From NCBI GenBank assembly GCA_017404985.1, contig JAFRBK010000046.1:1-64000 (forward strand): 64,000 nt of DNA, given 5' to 3'. The notes beneath the pieces are model-generated. The model worked only from the letters and a program-made list of their open reading frames with translations, ran no database searches and was not told the origin of the DNA. The stretch comes from Clostridia bacterium (GTDB taxonomy: Bacteria > Bacillota > Clostridia > Christensenellales > Aristaeellaceae). A program made the translations under genes and the position numbers. Shown piece by piece: positions 1 to 9,344 of this stretch (position 1 is its first letter; each line of letters opens with the position of its first letter).

Positions 1-3000
1 ACATAGGTCACACTGTAGTTGCCCTGGCTGGCTGCTCCTGTCGGAATCACATCGTAGTGTCCGGCATTCTCACCGGCTTCACGGCTTACCGTATAGTCAA
101 TCGTATCGCCATTCAGATTGCCGTCCACAGTCGCGGTAAATCCAGCAGGATCTGCTTCGCCGTAAACCTTGCTTCCATCAACGCCTGTCACCGTCACGGC
201 CTTCTGCGTTACGGTTAGTGTACCGTTGGCCGTCACTGGATCAAAGATATTATTCGTCGCCCGCGCTATGTAGTTGACAGTGCCTGCATCAATAATACTC
301 GGCACGGTCTTAGTCCAGGTCGTACCATTGTCTGTGCTGTATTCGATAGTTGTTCCATCTGTCATACTGACAGTAGCGCCGCCATTATGAGCCGCTCCGT
401 CATAGATTCCTTCATAATCTACAGCACTCAGCGTCACCGGTACTTTGTAATACACGTTAATGACGTTCTCGTCTGCATTGTAGCCAATCGTCACAGGACC
501 ATCATCGGAAACCCGTACAACGTTTTTGTATCCTTCTTTGAACGATTCAGCCGAAGCCGCATTCAAAGTGCTTCCGATGAGATCCTTCCCTATCGTATCC
601 TCCGCTACCTTGGTCTCCGTGCCATACAAATAGTGATGGATTGTATATTTACCGTGAGTAGCTTTGGTCAGATACCCCTTATAATCACGATGATATCCGC
701 GCGTATCATTCAGGTCATCATAACCTTCGCTGTCCTTATCGTCCAGATACTTTGCCGACTTACCATCGCTGATTCTGGATTTTACATAGATTCTAATGAA
801 TTCAGTCGTGAAGTAAGAGACTGTGTTATCATATTCAACATTGTCAGGCTTGTATATATAGGTTATGCCGTTCTCTGTATGGGTATAATTCGTAAAGTCG
901 TAGTACGCAGGATCTGCCGGTGCGCCATCCTTGTTCTGTACAACAACATTGTCGTTGTAGGTTGTGTAAGGTTTCCAGGTGTACGTTGTCTTCTTCAGCC
1001 TGTACCAGTGATCTCCGCCCTTGTTAATATCACCAAAGGTAATCATGTTAAACAGGGGCTGTTCAACCATTTCTTCATCACGCTCATATAGCGTAATGGC
1101 AAAATTCCGATGAAAACTGCTGGTCTTGTTTGGATCGGTCGTTGTGTTGTAATTCCGAGGCTCAATCCAGTTATTGCTGTTACTGATCTTGTCCTTGACA
1201 GCAACCAGATAATCATTTTTCCCTTTTTCGTTATAATGCTCATCTACGGTATAATAGTTATCGTTGTTCGGAACACTATCCTTGCCAGTCCAGTACTTGT
1301 AAGTAATCCCTTTGATGGTAATATCGGTAAAGAGGTAATCATCTACGATATATTCTTCCTCGGGGATGATTTTGTTGTCGTTTGTCTTTAAACCTTCCAG
1401 ATAATGTTCAAGTGGATAAGTGGTAAGAATCGTTGTCTTTTGCAGCCGATACCATCCATAATTGCTGCCGTCTGTTGTCTTTACCTCCGCAAGATTGTAC
1501 AACGGCTGGACAGACATCGTAGTTCCAAGCACGAATTTTTCATGGCTGTCATACTCGGCATAACCCGCAACAGATTCGTTCCCGTCGAAATACATGACGT
1601 TCACGCCGTAGGTTTCGCCATCCGCCATACGGAAAGAGCCATCCATTTCCTGAATGAATACTTCCGCGGGCGACGTGCTCAACGTCACGCGATTCTTTTC
1701 AACTTTCAGGTAATTATTGTTTTCGTCCTGAATATAGTACCAGTTGGCCTTTCCAGTCTTCGTGAATGTGAAGGTTGGAATTACAGTCTTTCCGTCTTCA
1801 GCTCTGACAGTACCATTTTCGTTTTTGACATAGGTCACGGTCTTCAGCCGTCCATCGGAATAGGGTTCGGTTGTCAGCGCCTTCTTCGTCTCTGGGTTCA
1901 GGATAACACCGGAAGCGATCGTCGCACCCCACTGCGGTTCTGCGTTGCTGTAAAGGCGCAGATAAACATATCGGTCACCCTCGGTGCTGTGTCCGGTGAA
2001 TGCACCGCCATGCCACCATCCGTCAGTCCGCTTGTTGACCAGATTATAGGTCCACCCATGGGTCTGGGAAGCCATCATAATCTCGTAGCCGGAACCGTTG
2101 GTTCGCACGAGCCAGCTCTTCGGCTCTGTGGAGAGATAAGCACCATTTTCGGACAGGTGCAAATACTGTCCGTCAGAGGATTTAATGTAATACCAGTCTC
2201 TCTTCTCCTGCACAAAGGTCCACTTGGCGTTTTCGTAAACACCCTGCGGAATAATGGTTGTGCTGTTCAGCTCCTTATAGGGTGCCGCAGCCAGATAGCT
2301 TTCATTGCCGGATTTCGCCCAGGGCAGCATGATGTTCCTGTCTCTCCAGGCATCCATGCCATCGCCTTCCACATAGTTGCCGATGTAGAAGCTTCCATCC
2401 TTGATTTCTTTCAGCGTCGTTTCAGAAGTAATCGGCAGTAGCAGCACGTTGGAGGTCGTGTTCGCGGCCTGCATACCCTGTTTCGGGTCACCCCAAGCCG
2501 TATTCAGCCGGTAGCTGTTCGGCGCCATGCCGATTTCATAGTTTCCGTTGTTGGTGTTAAGATAGAGCACCTGAGCGTTGTCACTGAGCGTAACGCCGGT
2601 CTCGGAAATATTCAGATATTGTTCTGTTGCATTCGCCTTAATTTTGTACCAGGTACCGGATACCCACTCGAAGTGCCAGTACCAATCTTCGATATCATCG
2701 TACCAGACATAGCCGTCCTCCACGTCAAGCTTGACATAGTTTTCCATAGATTTGATACGGCCGCCGTCCAGTTGTTCGGGCAGAACGATGCCTTTAGTGC
2801 CAGTGTTGGTCACGATCGCAAGATCTTGGTTGTCCAGCCCAAGGCTTTCAGGTACATTGGGCAGAATATCAATCACAGCAGAAACATGATCCTGTTTTCC
2901 ATTCTTCCAGATAAAATTAATCCGCCGTGTAACGCTGTCATAGGTCCAGCTCAGATCTTCATTACTACCGTCCAGGGCAGTCAGATTCTCCTGTAGTTCA

Positions 3001-5441
3001 TAATACAAAGGATTCTCCGACGGGTATACTACATAGGTGCCCCGCTTCTCCGTGGAATCCAGAACCAGGTGGTTATATGTCGCTGTCGGATCCAGTTCGT
3101 TGACATCCGTAACGATCTTACTGCCGTCTGGATTAGTAATTTGGGCAGTAAAAGTATAATTGCTGTCGGCGATGTTGGGTTCTTCCTGATAATTGCTGTA
3201 GATCTTCATCAACCGCAGCTGGCAATCATTGGAAGTCCTTTGCGGCGATGTAATAAACGCATTATTCCAGGATGCCACATACATCGCGTAAACCTTACCG
3301 CCGGTCAGAATAATTTCATTGCTGTTGTTGCCCTGAATCGCGTAAACCTTGCTGGGTACGGTAGTGACGGAAATCTTGTTATCTGTGATATTCAGATAAC
3401 CCGCTTCGCTCTGGACATAGTACCAGTTTGTTTCTCCAGGTACCTTCGTAAAGGTCCAGCCTACAAGATCATCCTTGTATTCGGGCTTTAAGGTATCTCC
3501 TTCGCCGGGCACTGCCCAGAAGGTATTCAAATTTGTATTGAGGGTATGATATTCCTTCTCGCTCTTCTGCTTGGCAATGACCCAGGTTCCGGTCAGATCG
3601 CTCGTGTTCTCCGTCACCTGTGCATTTTCATAGAAAGTGAAAATGTAGAAATTATTTGTCCAATTTGTCCACCCGGCGAATACATTGTCATCACTTTCCA
3701 GTTCACCGACATGATTCGCCAGTCCTAAACTCTTGCCACCGCCGATATCATCAGTTGCGTAGATGGCGTATTTTCCATTTTGTGTCTTGATAATGACTTC
3801 CTGCTTCTCGGAACTGACGGAAGCAGTTCCATGAGCGAAATTCAGATAGCCGCTCGCTGACCTGATGGCATAGTGGCCCCCTTCAATGTATTCGATTGTC
3901 CACTTCTCATAAAGTCCCTGCGGTCTGATTGTATTGCCATCCACTTCAATATACGGCGCAGCTGACAATGCGGGATGCATTCTTGTCCCGTTGATCGGAT
4001 CAGAGATCAGAATCGTTCCGTTATTGTAAGCGATATAAACTTCCTTGCCGTTCAGCCCCAGTTCATCCATCGGCTTCTTGGCAAGAGGAACATTCACTGT
4101 AAACGTGTTCGGAGCCGTGTTCTCTTTCCAGGTAACAATCAGTTTGCCGTCCTCAACGGTCCAGCGGACGTCATTCGTCTCCCCGCTCGTGGCGTCTTCG
4201 CCGAGTACGAATCCTTCGGGGATCGTAATATCATAGATCATCCGGGTTCTGTTGCCGATTTTGGTTTCCGGATCATCATTGGTGAAATCAACTTTCAGGA
4301 ATACCTGGTCTTCAGTAGTCACAGCCGCCAGTCCTTCCGGAGTCATCGCCGCACCAGCGCTGTTGACAATCGTCTCGACAGACTTCTCGTCTGCTGTGAT
4401 ATTTTTCTGCAGCAGATACTGACTGTAGATGGCCGTATAGGTCGTGTCAGCGTCTGCGTCTTTAATCTCTTTGTCCCATCCCTTATAGATATAGTAATAA
4501 GTTTCATCGTCAGCCTTTGTGGGAGTCATTCCGTCATAGGTAGGCTTAGTTCCTTCTTCAACGTTTTCGTCTGTCTCCAGAGTAGTCCCGTCTTCATTAA
4601 CCCAAGTTATTGTATAACTCTCAGCACCATCATTATTTCCATTAGCATCAAACCAATAATAAAGGTGGGTCGTCGTCTGTTTTGCTTCCAGCCAGTTAAT
4701 CGACGTGCTTGAATTCAGGCTGTCCATCGAGGAATTCCCATCGTATGAATAGCCAATATACTGAATTTTGTAAGGTTTGTAATCTGCACCGTTCTTTGTA
4801 GAATAAACAGTACTATCCAGTTTAATATGATCAAGCGGGATATACAACCCGTCAACTTTATGCGTCTCATTAACAAGGTCAATATCCGGCGCACCTGTTA
4901 TAAATTTTTCTACGTAAAGATCCTCACCGGATTCAAGGCCTGCATGCCGGTTGCTTCCCTTCAAGTCGCCAAAGTTTCTGAGCTGAGTTGAAGTGATATC
5001 TCCCTGTTCATTTCTCACGTAGTAATAGATATGATAGGTCAAATGAATGATCGGTTTGAAATAGAGCGTCAGAACACGGTTCTCGGCATCATAATCAGAA
5101 GTTTTAGGATCCTCCCACTGACCAACTTGGTTGAAAACATCCTTGTAGGGATTATTGTTTCTTTCCTCGTTGATCTTGTTCGGATCCCTCGCCATTACAG
5201 AAGCTGACATTCTGCCTTTTGTGTCGTCCGCGATGCGAACATCCTTTCCGCTGGTCGTATATGTTCCCCTGATCATATACCGAACAACATACTCGTCCGA
5301 TCCAGGCGTTATTGTCTGGTAATTCCCAACCTCATTTGATCCTGCGAGCATTTCAGCCAAAACACTCACCGGGGCAATGTTGAAAACCATCACCAGGGTC
5401 AGCAGCCAGGCGATTACTTTTAAACTGCGCTTATTCATCAT
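1..5441 (-). CDS. Giant secreted adhesin-like protein, C-terminus missing at window edge
   Basis: An open frame starts at a tandem ATG-ATG (5441) behind GGAAG and stays open to base 1, so at least 1813 residues are visible and the end lies outside. Residues 1-30 form a signal peptide (MMNKRSLK, then a hydrophobic stretch to about VLAEM). After a long beta-rich N-terminal part come five divergent repeats of the form WYYIxS...YLNI...VxLS, near residues 520, 680, 940, 1090 and 1240. A MucBP-like segment follows (about 1605-1675, HHYLYGT...), then MBG/YDG-type domains (about 1675 onwards, VYGEADP, NYSVTY). This architecture is usual for cell-wall adhesins; any sortase or wall-binding end would be beyond the window. 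It is last in a minus-strand run behind two smaller secreted proteins, the nearer of which also has an MBG domain. Function as an adhesin is inferred. Confidence 0.8.
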   Translation of the reverse strand, partial: MMNKRSLKVIAWLLTLVMVFNIAPVSVLAEMLAGSNEVGNYQTITPGSDEYVVRYMIRGTYTTSGKDVRIADDTKGRMSASVMARDPNKINEERNNNPYKDVFNQVGQWEDPKTSDYDAENRVLTLYFKPIIHLTYHIYYYVRNEQGDITSTQLRNFGDLKGSNRHAGLESGEDLYVEKFITGAPDIDLVNETHKVDGLYIPLDHIKLDSTVYSTKNGADYKPYKIQYIGYSYDGNSSMDSLNSSTSINWLEAKQTTTHLYYWFDANGNNDGAESYTITWVNEDGTTLETDENVEEGTKPTYDGMTPTKADDETYYYIYKGWDKEIKDADADTTYTAIYSQYLLQKNITADEKSVETIVNSAGAAMTPEGLAAVTTEDQVFLKVDFTNDDPETKIGNRTRMIYDITIPEGFVLGEDATSGETNDVRWTVEDGKLIVTWKENTAPNTFTVNVPLAKKPMDELGLNGKEVYIAYNNGTILISDPINGTRMHPALSAAPYIEVDGNTIRPQGLYEKWTIEYIEGGHYAIRSASGYLNFAHGTASVSSEKQEVIIKTQNGKYAIYATDDIGGGKSLGLANHVGELESDDNVFAGWTNWTNNFYIFTFYENAQVTENTSDLTGTWVIAKQKSEKEYHTLNTNLNTFWAVPGEGDTLKPEYKDDLVGWTFTKVPGETNWYYVQSEAGYLNITDNKISVTTVPSKVYAIQGNNSNEIILTGGKVYAMYVASWNNAFITSPQRTSNDCQLRLMKIYSNYQEEPNIADSNYTFTAQITNPDGSKIVTDVNELDPTATYNHLVLDSTEKRGTYVVYPSENPLYYELQENLTALDGSNEDLSWTYDSVTRRINFIWKNGKQDHVSAVIDILPNVPESLGLDNQDLAIVTNTGTKGIVLPEQLDGGRIKSMENYVKLDVEDGYVWYDDIEDWYWHFEWVSGTWYKIKANATEQYLNISETGVTLSDNAQVLYLNTNNGNYEIGMAPNSYRLNTAWGDPKQGMQAANTTSNVLLLPITSETTLKEIKDGSFYIGNYVEGDGMDAWRDRNIMLPWAKSGNESYLAAAPYKELNSTTIIPQGVYENAKWTFVQEKRDWYYIKSSDGQYLHLSENGAYLSTEPKSWLVRTNGSGYEIMMASQTHGWTYNLVNKRTDGWWHGGAFTGHSTEGDRYVYLRLYSNAEPQWGATIASGVILNPETKKALTTEPYSDGRLKTVTYVKNENGTVRAEDGKTVIPTFTFTKTGKANWYYIQDENNNYLKVEKNRVTLSTSPAEVFIQEMDGSFRMADGETYGVNVMYFDGNESVAGYAEYDSHEKFVLGTTMSVQPLYNLAEVKTTDGSNYGWYRLQKTTILTTYPLEHYLEGLKTNDNKIIPEEEYIVDDYLFTDITIKGITYKYWTGKDSVPNNDNYYTVDEHYNEKGKNDYLVAVKDKISNSNNWIEPRNYNTTTDPNKTSSFHRNFAITLYERDEEMVEQPLFNMITFGDINKGGDHWYRLKKTTYTWKPYTTYNDNVVVQNKDGAPADPAYYDFTNYTHTENGITYIYKPDNVEYDNTVSYFTTEFIRIYVKSRISDGKSAKYLDDKDSEGYDDLNDTRGYHRDYKGYLTKATHGKYTIHHYLYGTETKVAEDTIGKDLIGSTLNAASAESFKEGYKNVVRVSDDGPVTIGYNADENVINVYYKVPVTLSAVDYEGIYDGAAHNGGATVSMTDGTTIEYSTDNGTTWTKTVPSIIDAGTVNYIARATNNIFDPVTANGTLTVTQKAVTVTGVDGSKVYGEADPAGFTATVDGNLNGDTIDYTVSREAGENAGHYDVIPTGAASQGNYSVTY

Positions 5442-5490
5442 GTGGATCTTCCTTTCGTTACGCGGTACTTCGGATTCGCTTTAACCTCGT

Positions 5491-5519
5491 CTGGCGTCCG
5501 GATTTCTCCGGACGCCCAG
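5491..5519 (-). other. Intergenic stem-loop without U-tract
   Basis: CTGGCGTCCGGA pairs with TCCGGACGCC(C)AG around a 4-base loop, between two same-strand secreted-protein genes. No U-tract follows on the minus strand, so it looks like an mRNA-stabilising or processing hairpin rather than a terminator. Confidence 0.45.
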
Positions 5520-5530
5520 ACTGGCTGTTA

Positions 5531-6778
5531 TTATTTCTCCACGGCTTTGGCGATCACACGCCAGGTTCGACCACTATACTCTTCACTCATCCGATATGTG
5601 AAGGTAATTCCGGTTGCACCTTCTTCGTCAACCCAGTTCCCATGACGATCGCGGTACTGCCATTGCAGGGTATAATCCTTGTTTAATTCCATATTATCGA
5701 ATCCGTACAGAGTCGCAGTGTACGTGATTTCTGTACCGTCGGGCGCTGGCTCATCTTCCGGCCAGCTGGAAGTCACACGAATACTCATCTTCGGCGTATC
5801 CTCTACCTCCGTGGTTTCCTCCGCCGGGATAATGTTCATGAATCCATTCACATAATTGATACGGTAGTTCCCCTGAAGCTCCTCGCCGGTCACGGTGATT
5901 CGGTAGGTATCAACCTCTTCACCTTCGTCCCGGGTTAGTGTGTATTCCAGCGTATCCTCCCCGATCGTACCGGTCACGGTAGCAGTCAGTTCCGGATCCT
6001 CGGTTCCCTGAGTCTTTTCCTTATTGTCTGCCTGAACAGTGACCTTCGCAGGCGTAATCTTCATATAACCATCGTTAACAATGAAGATCGCCTTCACGTT
6101 CTCGTCATCATAGCGGAAGTCATTCTCAGTCAGTTTCATCTGATAGTATCCGCATTCAGTTCCGCTGACTTCGATCTCGCGGGTCAGTTGAATCTTTGAC
6201 GAATCAAAATCTTCGAAATTGCTTGTCGCAGTATATCCACCAAAACGCTGCTCCTCACCGGTAAACCTGGTGTTCAGCGTCTCACCGTTGATCACAATGA
6301 CCGCCTTGGTCTTCGCAGCAGTCCCTTCGGCGTTTTCGCCTTCTGCTGTTTCTGTGCCTTCAGTTGTTTCTTCGCCCTTAGCTGTCTCTTCCTCAACGCT
6401 TTCTGGGTTGATGACCGTCAAGGTAAGGACTTTGGTCTGTTCTCCCGAGATCGCGGTGATAGTCGTTTCACCGAAACCAACAGCCTTCACCGTGATGGAG
6501 TGAGTAGCCTCGCTGCTGCCCACAATCTCAGCCACCTCAGGATTGCTGCTGCTCCAGTTCGGCGTGTAGTCCTCATTGGTGGTCAGCGTGACGGTTTCGC
6601 CCGTCAGCATGTAGGAGCCACCTTCGCTGATGATTTCCATCAAATCGCGGAAACCGGCCAGGCTGCCAACCATGACGTTGCTGACATACTCTCCGTCTTC
6701 CATGAAGGCCGGCACTGCCTGGAACACCAATAAAGCCGCAACCAGGCAGGCGATCCATTTCTTCATCTTACCCATCAT
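5531..6778 (-). CDS. Secreted BIG2/MBG Ig-like protein with shared C-terminal module
   Basis: 415-residue exported protein. GGAGG lies six bases before the ATG-ATG at 6778, which rules out the longer frame starting at 6817. Residues 1-25 are a signal peptide (MMGKMKKWIACLVAALLVFQAVPAF). A bacterial Ig-like domain of BIG2 type covers about 40-120 (TNEDYTPNWSSSNPEVAEI, GFGETTITAISG), then an acidic Thr/Glu-rich linker (about 125-155). An MBG-type repeat follows at about 240-320 (DPELTATVTGTIGEDTLEYTL). The last 90 residues form a beta module with paired tryptophans (LQWQYRD, WRVIAKAVE) that resembles the C-termini of the genes at 6839-7411 and 9345-10313. No sortase motif, repeat anchor or catalytic site is visible. 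It probably shares a transcript with the upstream 190-aa gene. A structural surface role is inferred. Confidence 0.75.
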   Translation of the reverse strand: MMGKMKKWIACLVAALLVFQAVPAFMEDGEYVSNVMVGSLAGFRDLMEIISEGGSYMLTGETVTLTTNEDYTPNWSSSNPEVAEIVGSSEATHSITVKAVGFGETTITAISGEQTKVLTLTVINPESVEEETAKGEETTEGTETAEGENAEGTAAKTKAVIVINGETLNTRFTGEEQRFGGYTATSNFEDFDSSKIQLTREIEVSGTECGYYQMKLTENDFRYDDENVKAIFIVNDGYMKITPAKVTVQADNKEKTQGTEDPELTATVTGTIGEDTLEYTLTRDEGEEVDTYRITVTGEELQGNYRINYVNGFMNIIPAEETTEVEDTPKMSIRVTSSWPEDEPAPDGTEITYTATLYGFDNMELNKDYTLQWQYRDRHGNWVDEEGATGITFTYRMSEEYSGRTWRVIAKAVEK

Positions 6779-6838
6779 CTTTATTCCTCCCCGTTCAGTC
6801 GGAATTTTCGTTCCCAATCGGTCAAGGTCACTGCAGGA

Positions 6839-7411
6839 TTATTCGCCTTCAACATCCACGATCAGACGCCAGCTGTACTGGACGGTTTCCCTCGTAGCGA
6901 TGAACACGTGGTAGCTCCGGTCGAGGCCGACATCCTGCCAGCCCTGTCCGTCATTCTTGTCCACCTGCCATCTGTAGTGAACCGTCAGCCCGTCAAAGCC
7001 CACCAGCTTGGCTTCCAGGTAAATCGCATCGCCTTCGGTGACGATTTCCGGCCGGGATGTGGTCACATACACTTTGCGCTGTTCAGGCGGCAGGGGACCT
7101 TTGGGAGTTTCCGGCTCGGCGGGCGTCTCTTCAGGCGTTACATTGCCACCCTCGGTTTCGCCGGGCTGCTCGCCGGTAGGAGTCTCTCCGGTCTCGCCGG
7201 GCTGTTCTCCGGTTTCACCAGATTCTCCGGTCTCGCTGGGCTGTTCCTCAGCGGGTTTTTCAGGGATCAGATCCGCTCCTTCCACACGATTCCGTGGAAT
7301 CTTGTAAGGATCCGAAGTGTAAAGCTTTTCATCCGCCAGTGCGCCGGCTGCCACCAACAGTGCGAGCACGACCATAGCGATCATCACAATGAATTTCTTG
7401 TTTTCCTTCAT
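6839..7411 (-). CDS. Small secreted Pro/Glu/Gly/Thr-rich protein with Ig-like C-terminus
   Basis: 190 residues, first gene of the three-gene secreted-protein run. The start at 7411 has GAGGTG upstream. Residues 1-26 are a signal peptide (ending VAAGALA). Residues about 50-105 are a low-complexity stalk of TGE/PGE/PTGEQ repeats, probably an extended spacer. Residues about 110-190 are a single beta-sandwich-like module (VYVTTSRPEIVTEGD, YRWQVD, YSWRLIVDVEGE) resembling the C-termini of the genes at 5531-6778 and 9345-10313. No enzymatic motif is seen. Its 5' leader is long and repeat-bearing (see 7412-7749). It could be an accessory subunit of the large surface protein at 1-5441; that is inference. 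Confidence 0.7.
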   Translation of the reverse strand: MKENKKFIVMIAMVVLALLVAAGALADEKLYTSDPYKIPRNRVEGADLIPEKPAEEQPSETGESGETGEQPGETGETPTGEQPGETEGGNVTPEETPAEPETPKGPLPPEQRKVYVTTSRPEIVTEGDAIYLEAKLVGFDGLTVHYRWQVDKNDGQGWQDVGLDRSYHVFIATRETVQYSWRLIVDVEGE

Positions 7412-7749
7412 TCTCGTTCACCTCATCAAGTTTCACAGGTCGCAGGGTTTCTGCTTTTCCTTCTATATATATAGGGTTACTTTTGGGGATCCAGCCTTGC
7501 CCTGCTTCAGTTACTTTTGGAGATAACCCCAGCCGGAGGCTTTCCTTGTTCTTTCTCTGTTTCCCCGGAAGGATCCTGCGATTTTTCCGGAGTCACCGAC
7601 CGCCCGAATGTCCTTTTATCGGGCGGGTCGCCAAGTATCGTCCGCTTCCGGACGTCCCCAGGGTCTATATTGCACCCTACTATTATTATACTAATTCAGG
7701 GTCATTTTTCAGTTACATAAATTTCGTTCAGTTCCGGATTTGCGCGTGA
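7412..7749 (-). promoter_or_regulatory. Long leader and promoter region of the secreted-protein operon
   Basis: There is no gene here. A minus-strand promoter is readable: -10 TATAAT at 7685-7690 and a weak -35 ACTGAA at 7708-7713, with ATGTAAC directly abutting the -35. This predicts a leader of roughly 270 nt before the start at 7411. The leader contains a strong stem (CGACCGCCCGA pairing with TCGGGCGGGTCG, about 7596-7634). It also contains two copies of an 11-base direct repeat (gttacttttgg on the plus strand) at 7476-7486 and 7510-7520, 34 bp apart, near an AT-rich stretch at 7463-7473. No known riboswitch class was recognised. Confidence 0.5.
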
Positions 7750-8985
7750 TTATTCAGGAAACTCCGGGATTTTCGGCGTTTCTTCCGCGGGCAGCGGCTG
7801 TGAACTCAGCGGCCCGACACGGTAGTTGAAGACGATATTGCTGTTGGGATAGGACCGGTAGAACACCCGCTTGATCCGCTCCAGCACCATGCCGCCGGTA
7901 TTATAATTGACGGTGGGCAGCAGCAGGGCGAAGATGGTCGGGGCAAACCGGGTAATCGTGTCGCCCTTGCGCAGGTTCTTCCTCAAAATGTCCAGCAGGC
8001 CGGTCATGATGTTATCCTGCCGCATGGAATCAATCTCTTTGTCATTATAGGGGGACACCATAATAATGGCCAGGAACATGGTGGCGCCCAGGCGTTCCAG
8101 GTTCCTCATCTGCAGGTTGAAGATTTCCTTGAACACAGTATATTCGCAGACGAAGGCGCCCCGGCGTTCGCCGCTCTCCCGCAGCTCGTTTCGGATGGAC
8201 TCCAGGTTGAAGTCCAGGGTTTTGCCGGCGGAAACGATCTGCTTGTAGAATTCCTGCAGGTCTTCGCTGGGCTGGACGCCCAGGTAGCGGTAGTTCAGCT
8301 GGACCACATGTTTGTACTGCACCAGGGCTTCGCCCGTCCGGTTGATCTTGATCAGGGCGGACATCAGCTCCATATGAAGCCGGTCGTCAAAGGAGTCCAC
8401 ATCCAGGGCCCTGCGGCAGACGCTGACGATGTCCGCATACTGGGCTTTGGATTTCAGCAGTTCAATATAGGCATAGACCGCCGCCATAAACTTGTTGTGC
8501 ATGGTGGTAGCCTTGGCAAGGGCCCATTCATTCTGCTCGCTGTGCTGCAGCAGGTCGCCGGAATACTTTTCCAGCAGCTGGTTGTACAGCTTCCGCTGTT
8601 CCGGTACGGGCACATTGTTCTCGCTCAGGCGCTCGAAAATCGCGTCGATCTCATACATATCAATGGTCATGTTGTCGAGGCATTTCCAGTGGTATGCACC
8701 GCGGTCCGAAACGATGCAGGCGCCCAGGGCCGGGTCGATCTGGTTCAAAAGCACACGCAGCCGGGAAACCAGCGTCTTCAGCGCGTTTTCCGGGTTGGTG
8801 CTCTTGTCCTCGTCCCACAGGGCAGTCAAGAGCTTCTGGTTCGGCACGGGTTCCCCCGCATTCAGGATCAGATACTGAACCAGCGCAGCGCCCTTCTTCG
8901 ATTTTGCAGCCAGATGGTCCGTCTTCTTTTCGTCAATGAAAATCAGGAAATGGTCCATCATCTGTATTCTGATCGTTTCAGCCAC
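7750..8985 (-). CDS. SARP/BTAD-family transcriptional regulator
   Basis: DNA-binding regulator of about 411 residues. An ATG at 8994 touches GGAGG with no spacing, whereas GTG at 8985 sits nine bases from it, so GTG is preferred. Residues about 5-100 are an OmpR-like winged helix (AALVQYLILNAGEPVPNQKLLTALW, LKTLVSRLRVLL). Residues about 105-250 form an alpha-helical bacterial transcriptional activator (BTAD) repeat region (YSGDLL, LDVDSFDDRLHMELMSALI, RTGEALVQYKHV). The C-terminal third (about 270-400) has a degenerate GGDEF-like alternation of helices and strands (DTITRFAPTIFALLLP) without the GGDEF signature. It lies between secreted-protein genes on the same strand and has its own promoter. 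GTAACY repeats in neighbouring control regions are candidate binding sites. Control of the surface genes is inferred. Confidence 0.8.
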   Translation of the reverse strand: MAETIRIQMMDHFLIFIDEKKTDHLAAKSKKGAALVQYLILNAGEPVPNQKLLTALWDEDKSTNPENALKTLVSRLRVLLNQIDPALGACIVSDRGAYHWKCLDNMTIDMYEIDAIFERLSENNVPVPEQRKLYNQLLEKYSGDLLQHSEQNEWALAKATTMHNKFMAAVYAYIELLKSKAQYADIVSVCRRALDVDSFDDRLHMELMSALIKINRTGEALVQYKHVVQLNYRYLGVQPSEDLQEFYKQIVSAGKTLDFNLESIRNELRESGERRGAFVCEYTVFKEIFNLQMRNLERLGATMFLAIIMVSPYNDKEIDSMRQDNIMTGLLDILRKNLRKGDTITRFAPTIFALLLPTVNYNTGGMVLERIKRVFYRSYPNSNIVFNYRVGPLSSQPLPAEETPKIPEFPE

Positions 8986-9080
8986 TGTTTCCATCCTCCT
9001 TCGGAATGATCGGGATTCTTAAAACAGCCTCTTCAGGCCCCTTTGCTGTCTCTCTTCTTCTCAGTCACATAGGCAACCAC

Positions 9081-9115
9081 GGTTACATTTTAGCAGGTAA
9101 CAACGGGTTTGACAA
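9081..9115 (-). promoter_or_regulatory. Promoter of the SARP-type regulator gene
   Basis: Minus strand -35 TTGTCA (9110-9115), 17-bp spacer, -10 TAAAAT (9087-9092). GTAACC (plus strand ggttac, 9081-9086) abuts the -10 on the transcript side, a position suited to autoregulation by a protein that reads this motif. Confidence 0.65.
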
Positions 9116-9277
9116 GTTTTTTTCATGGGTTTTTCGGCGATTCAAGGGTTTGAGGCATTTTTCTGCCGATTCTGTGTAACCAAAACCTCCGATGCTGTCT
9201 TCCGGAGGCGGAAAGACTGATATAAAACAAAACCCCCGGCAGATTCGGAATGACCACTGCAGGGAGTACAGGCGGGC

Positions 9278-9313
9278 AAAAAGATCCGGTGTGCTCAGAA
9301 CCGAACACACCGG
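9278..9313 (-). terminator. Intrinsic terminator of the Ala/Glu-rich protein gene
   Basis: CCGGTGTG (minus strand) pairs with CACACCGG at 9286-9313 and is followed by ATCTTTTTG. It lies about 30 bases past the stop at 9345. A second stem followed by TTTTGG lies at about 9186-9208. Confidence 0.7.
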
Positions 9314-9344
9314 AAAAGGAGGATAGAATATGAAGAAGTTTCTG

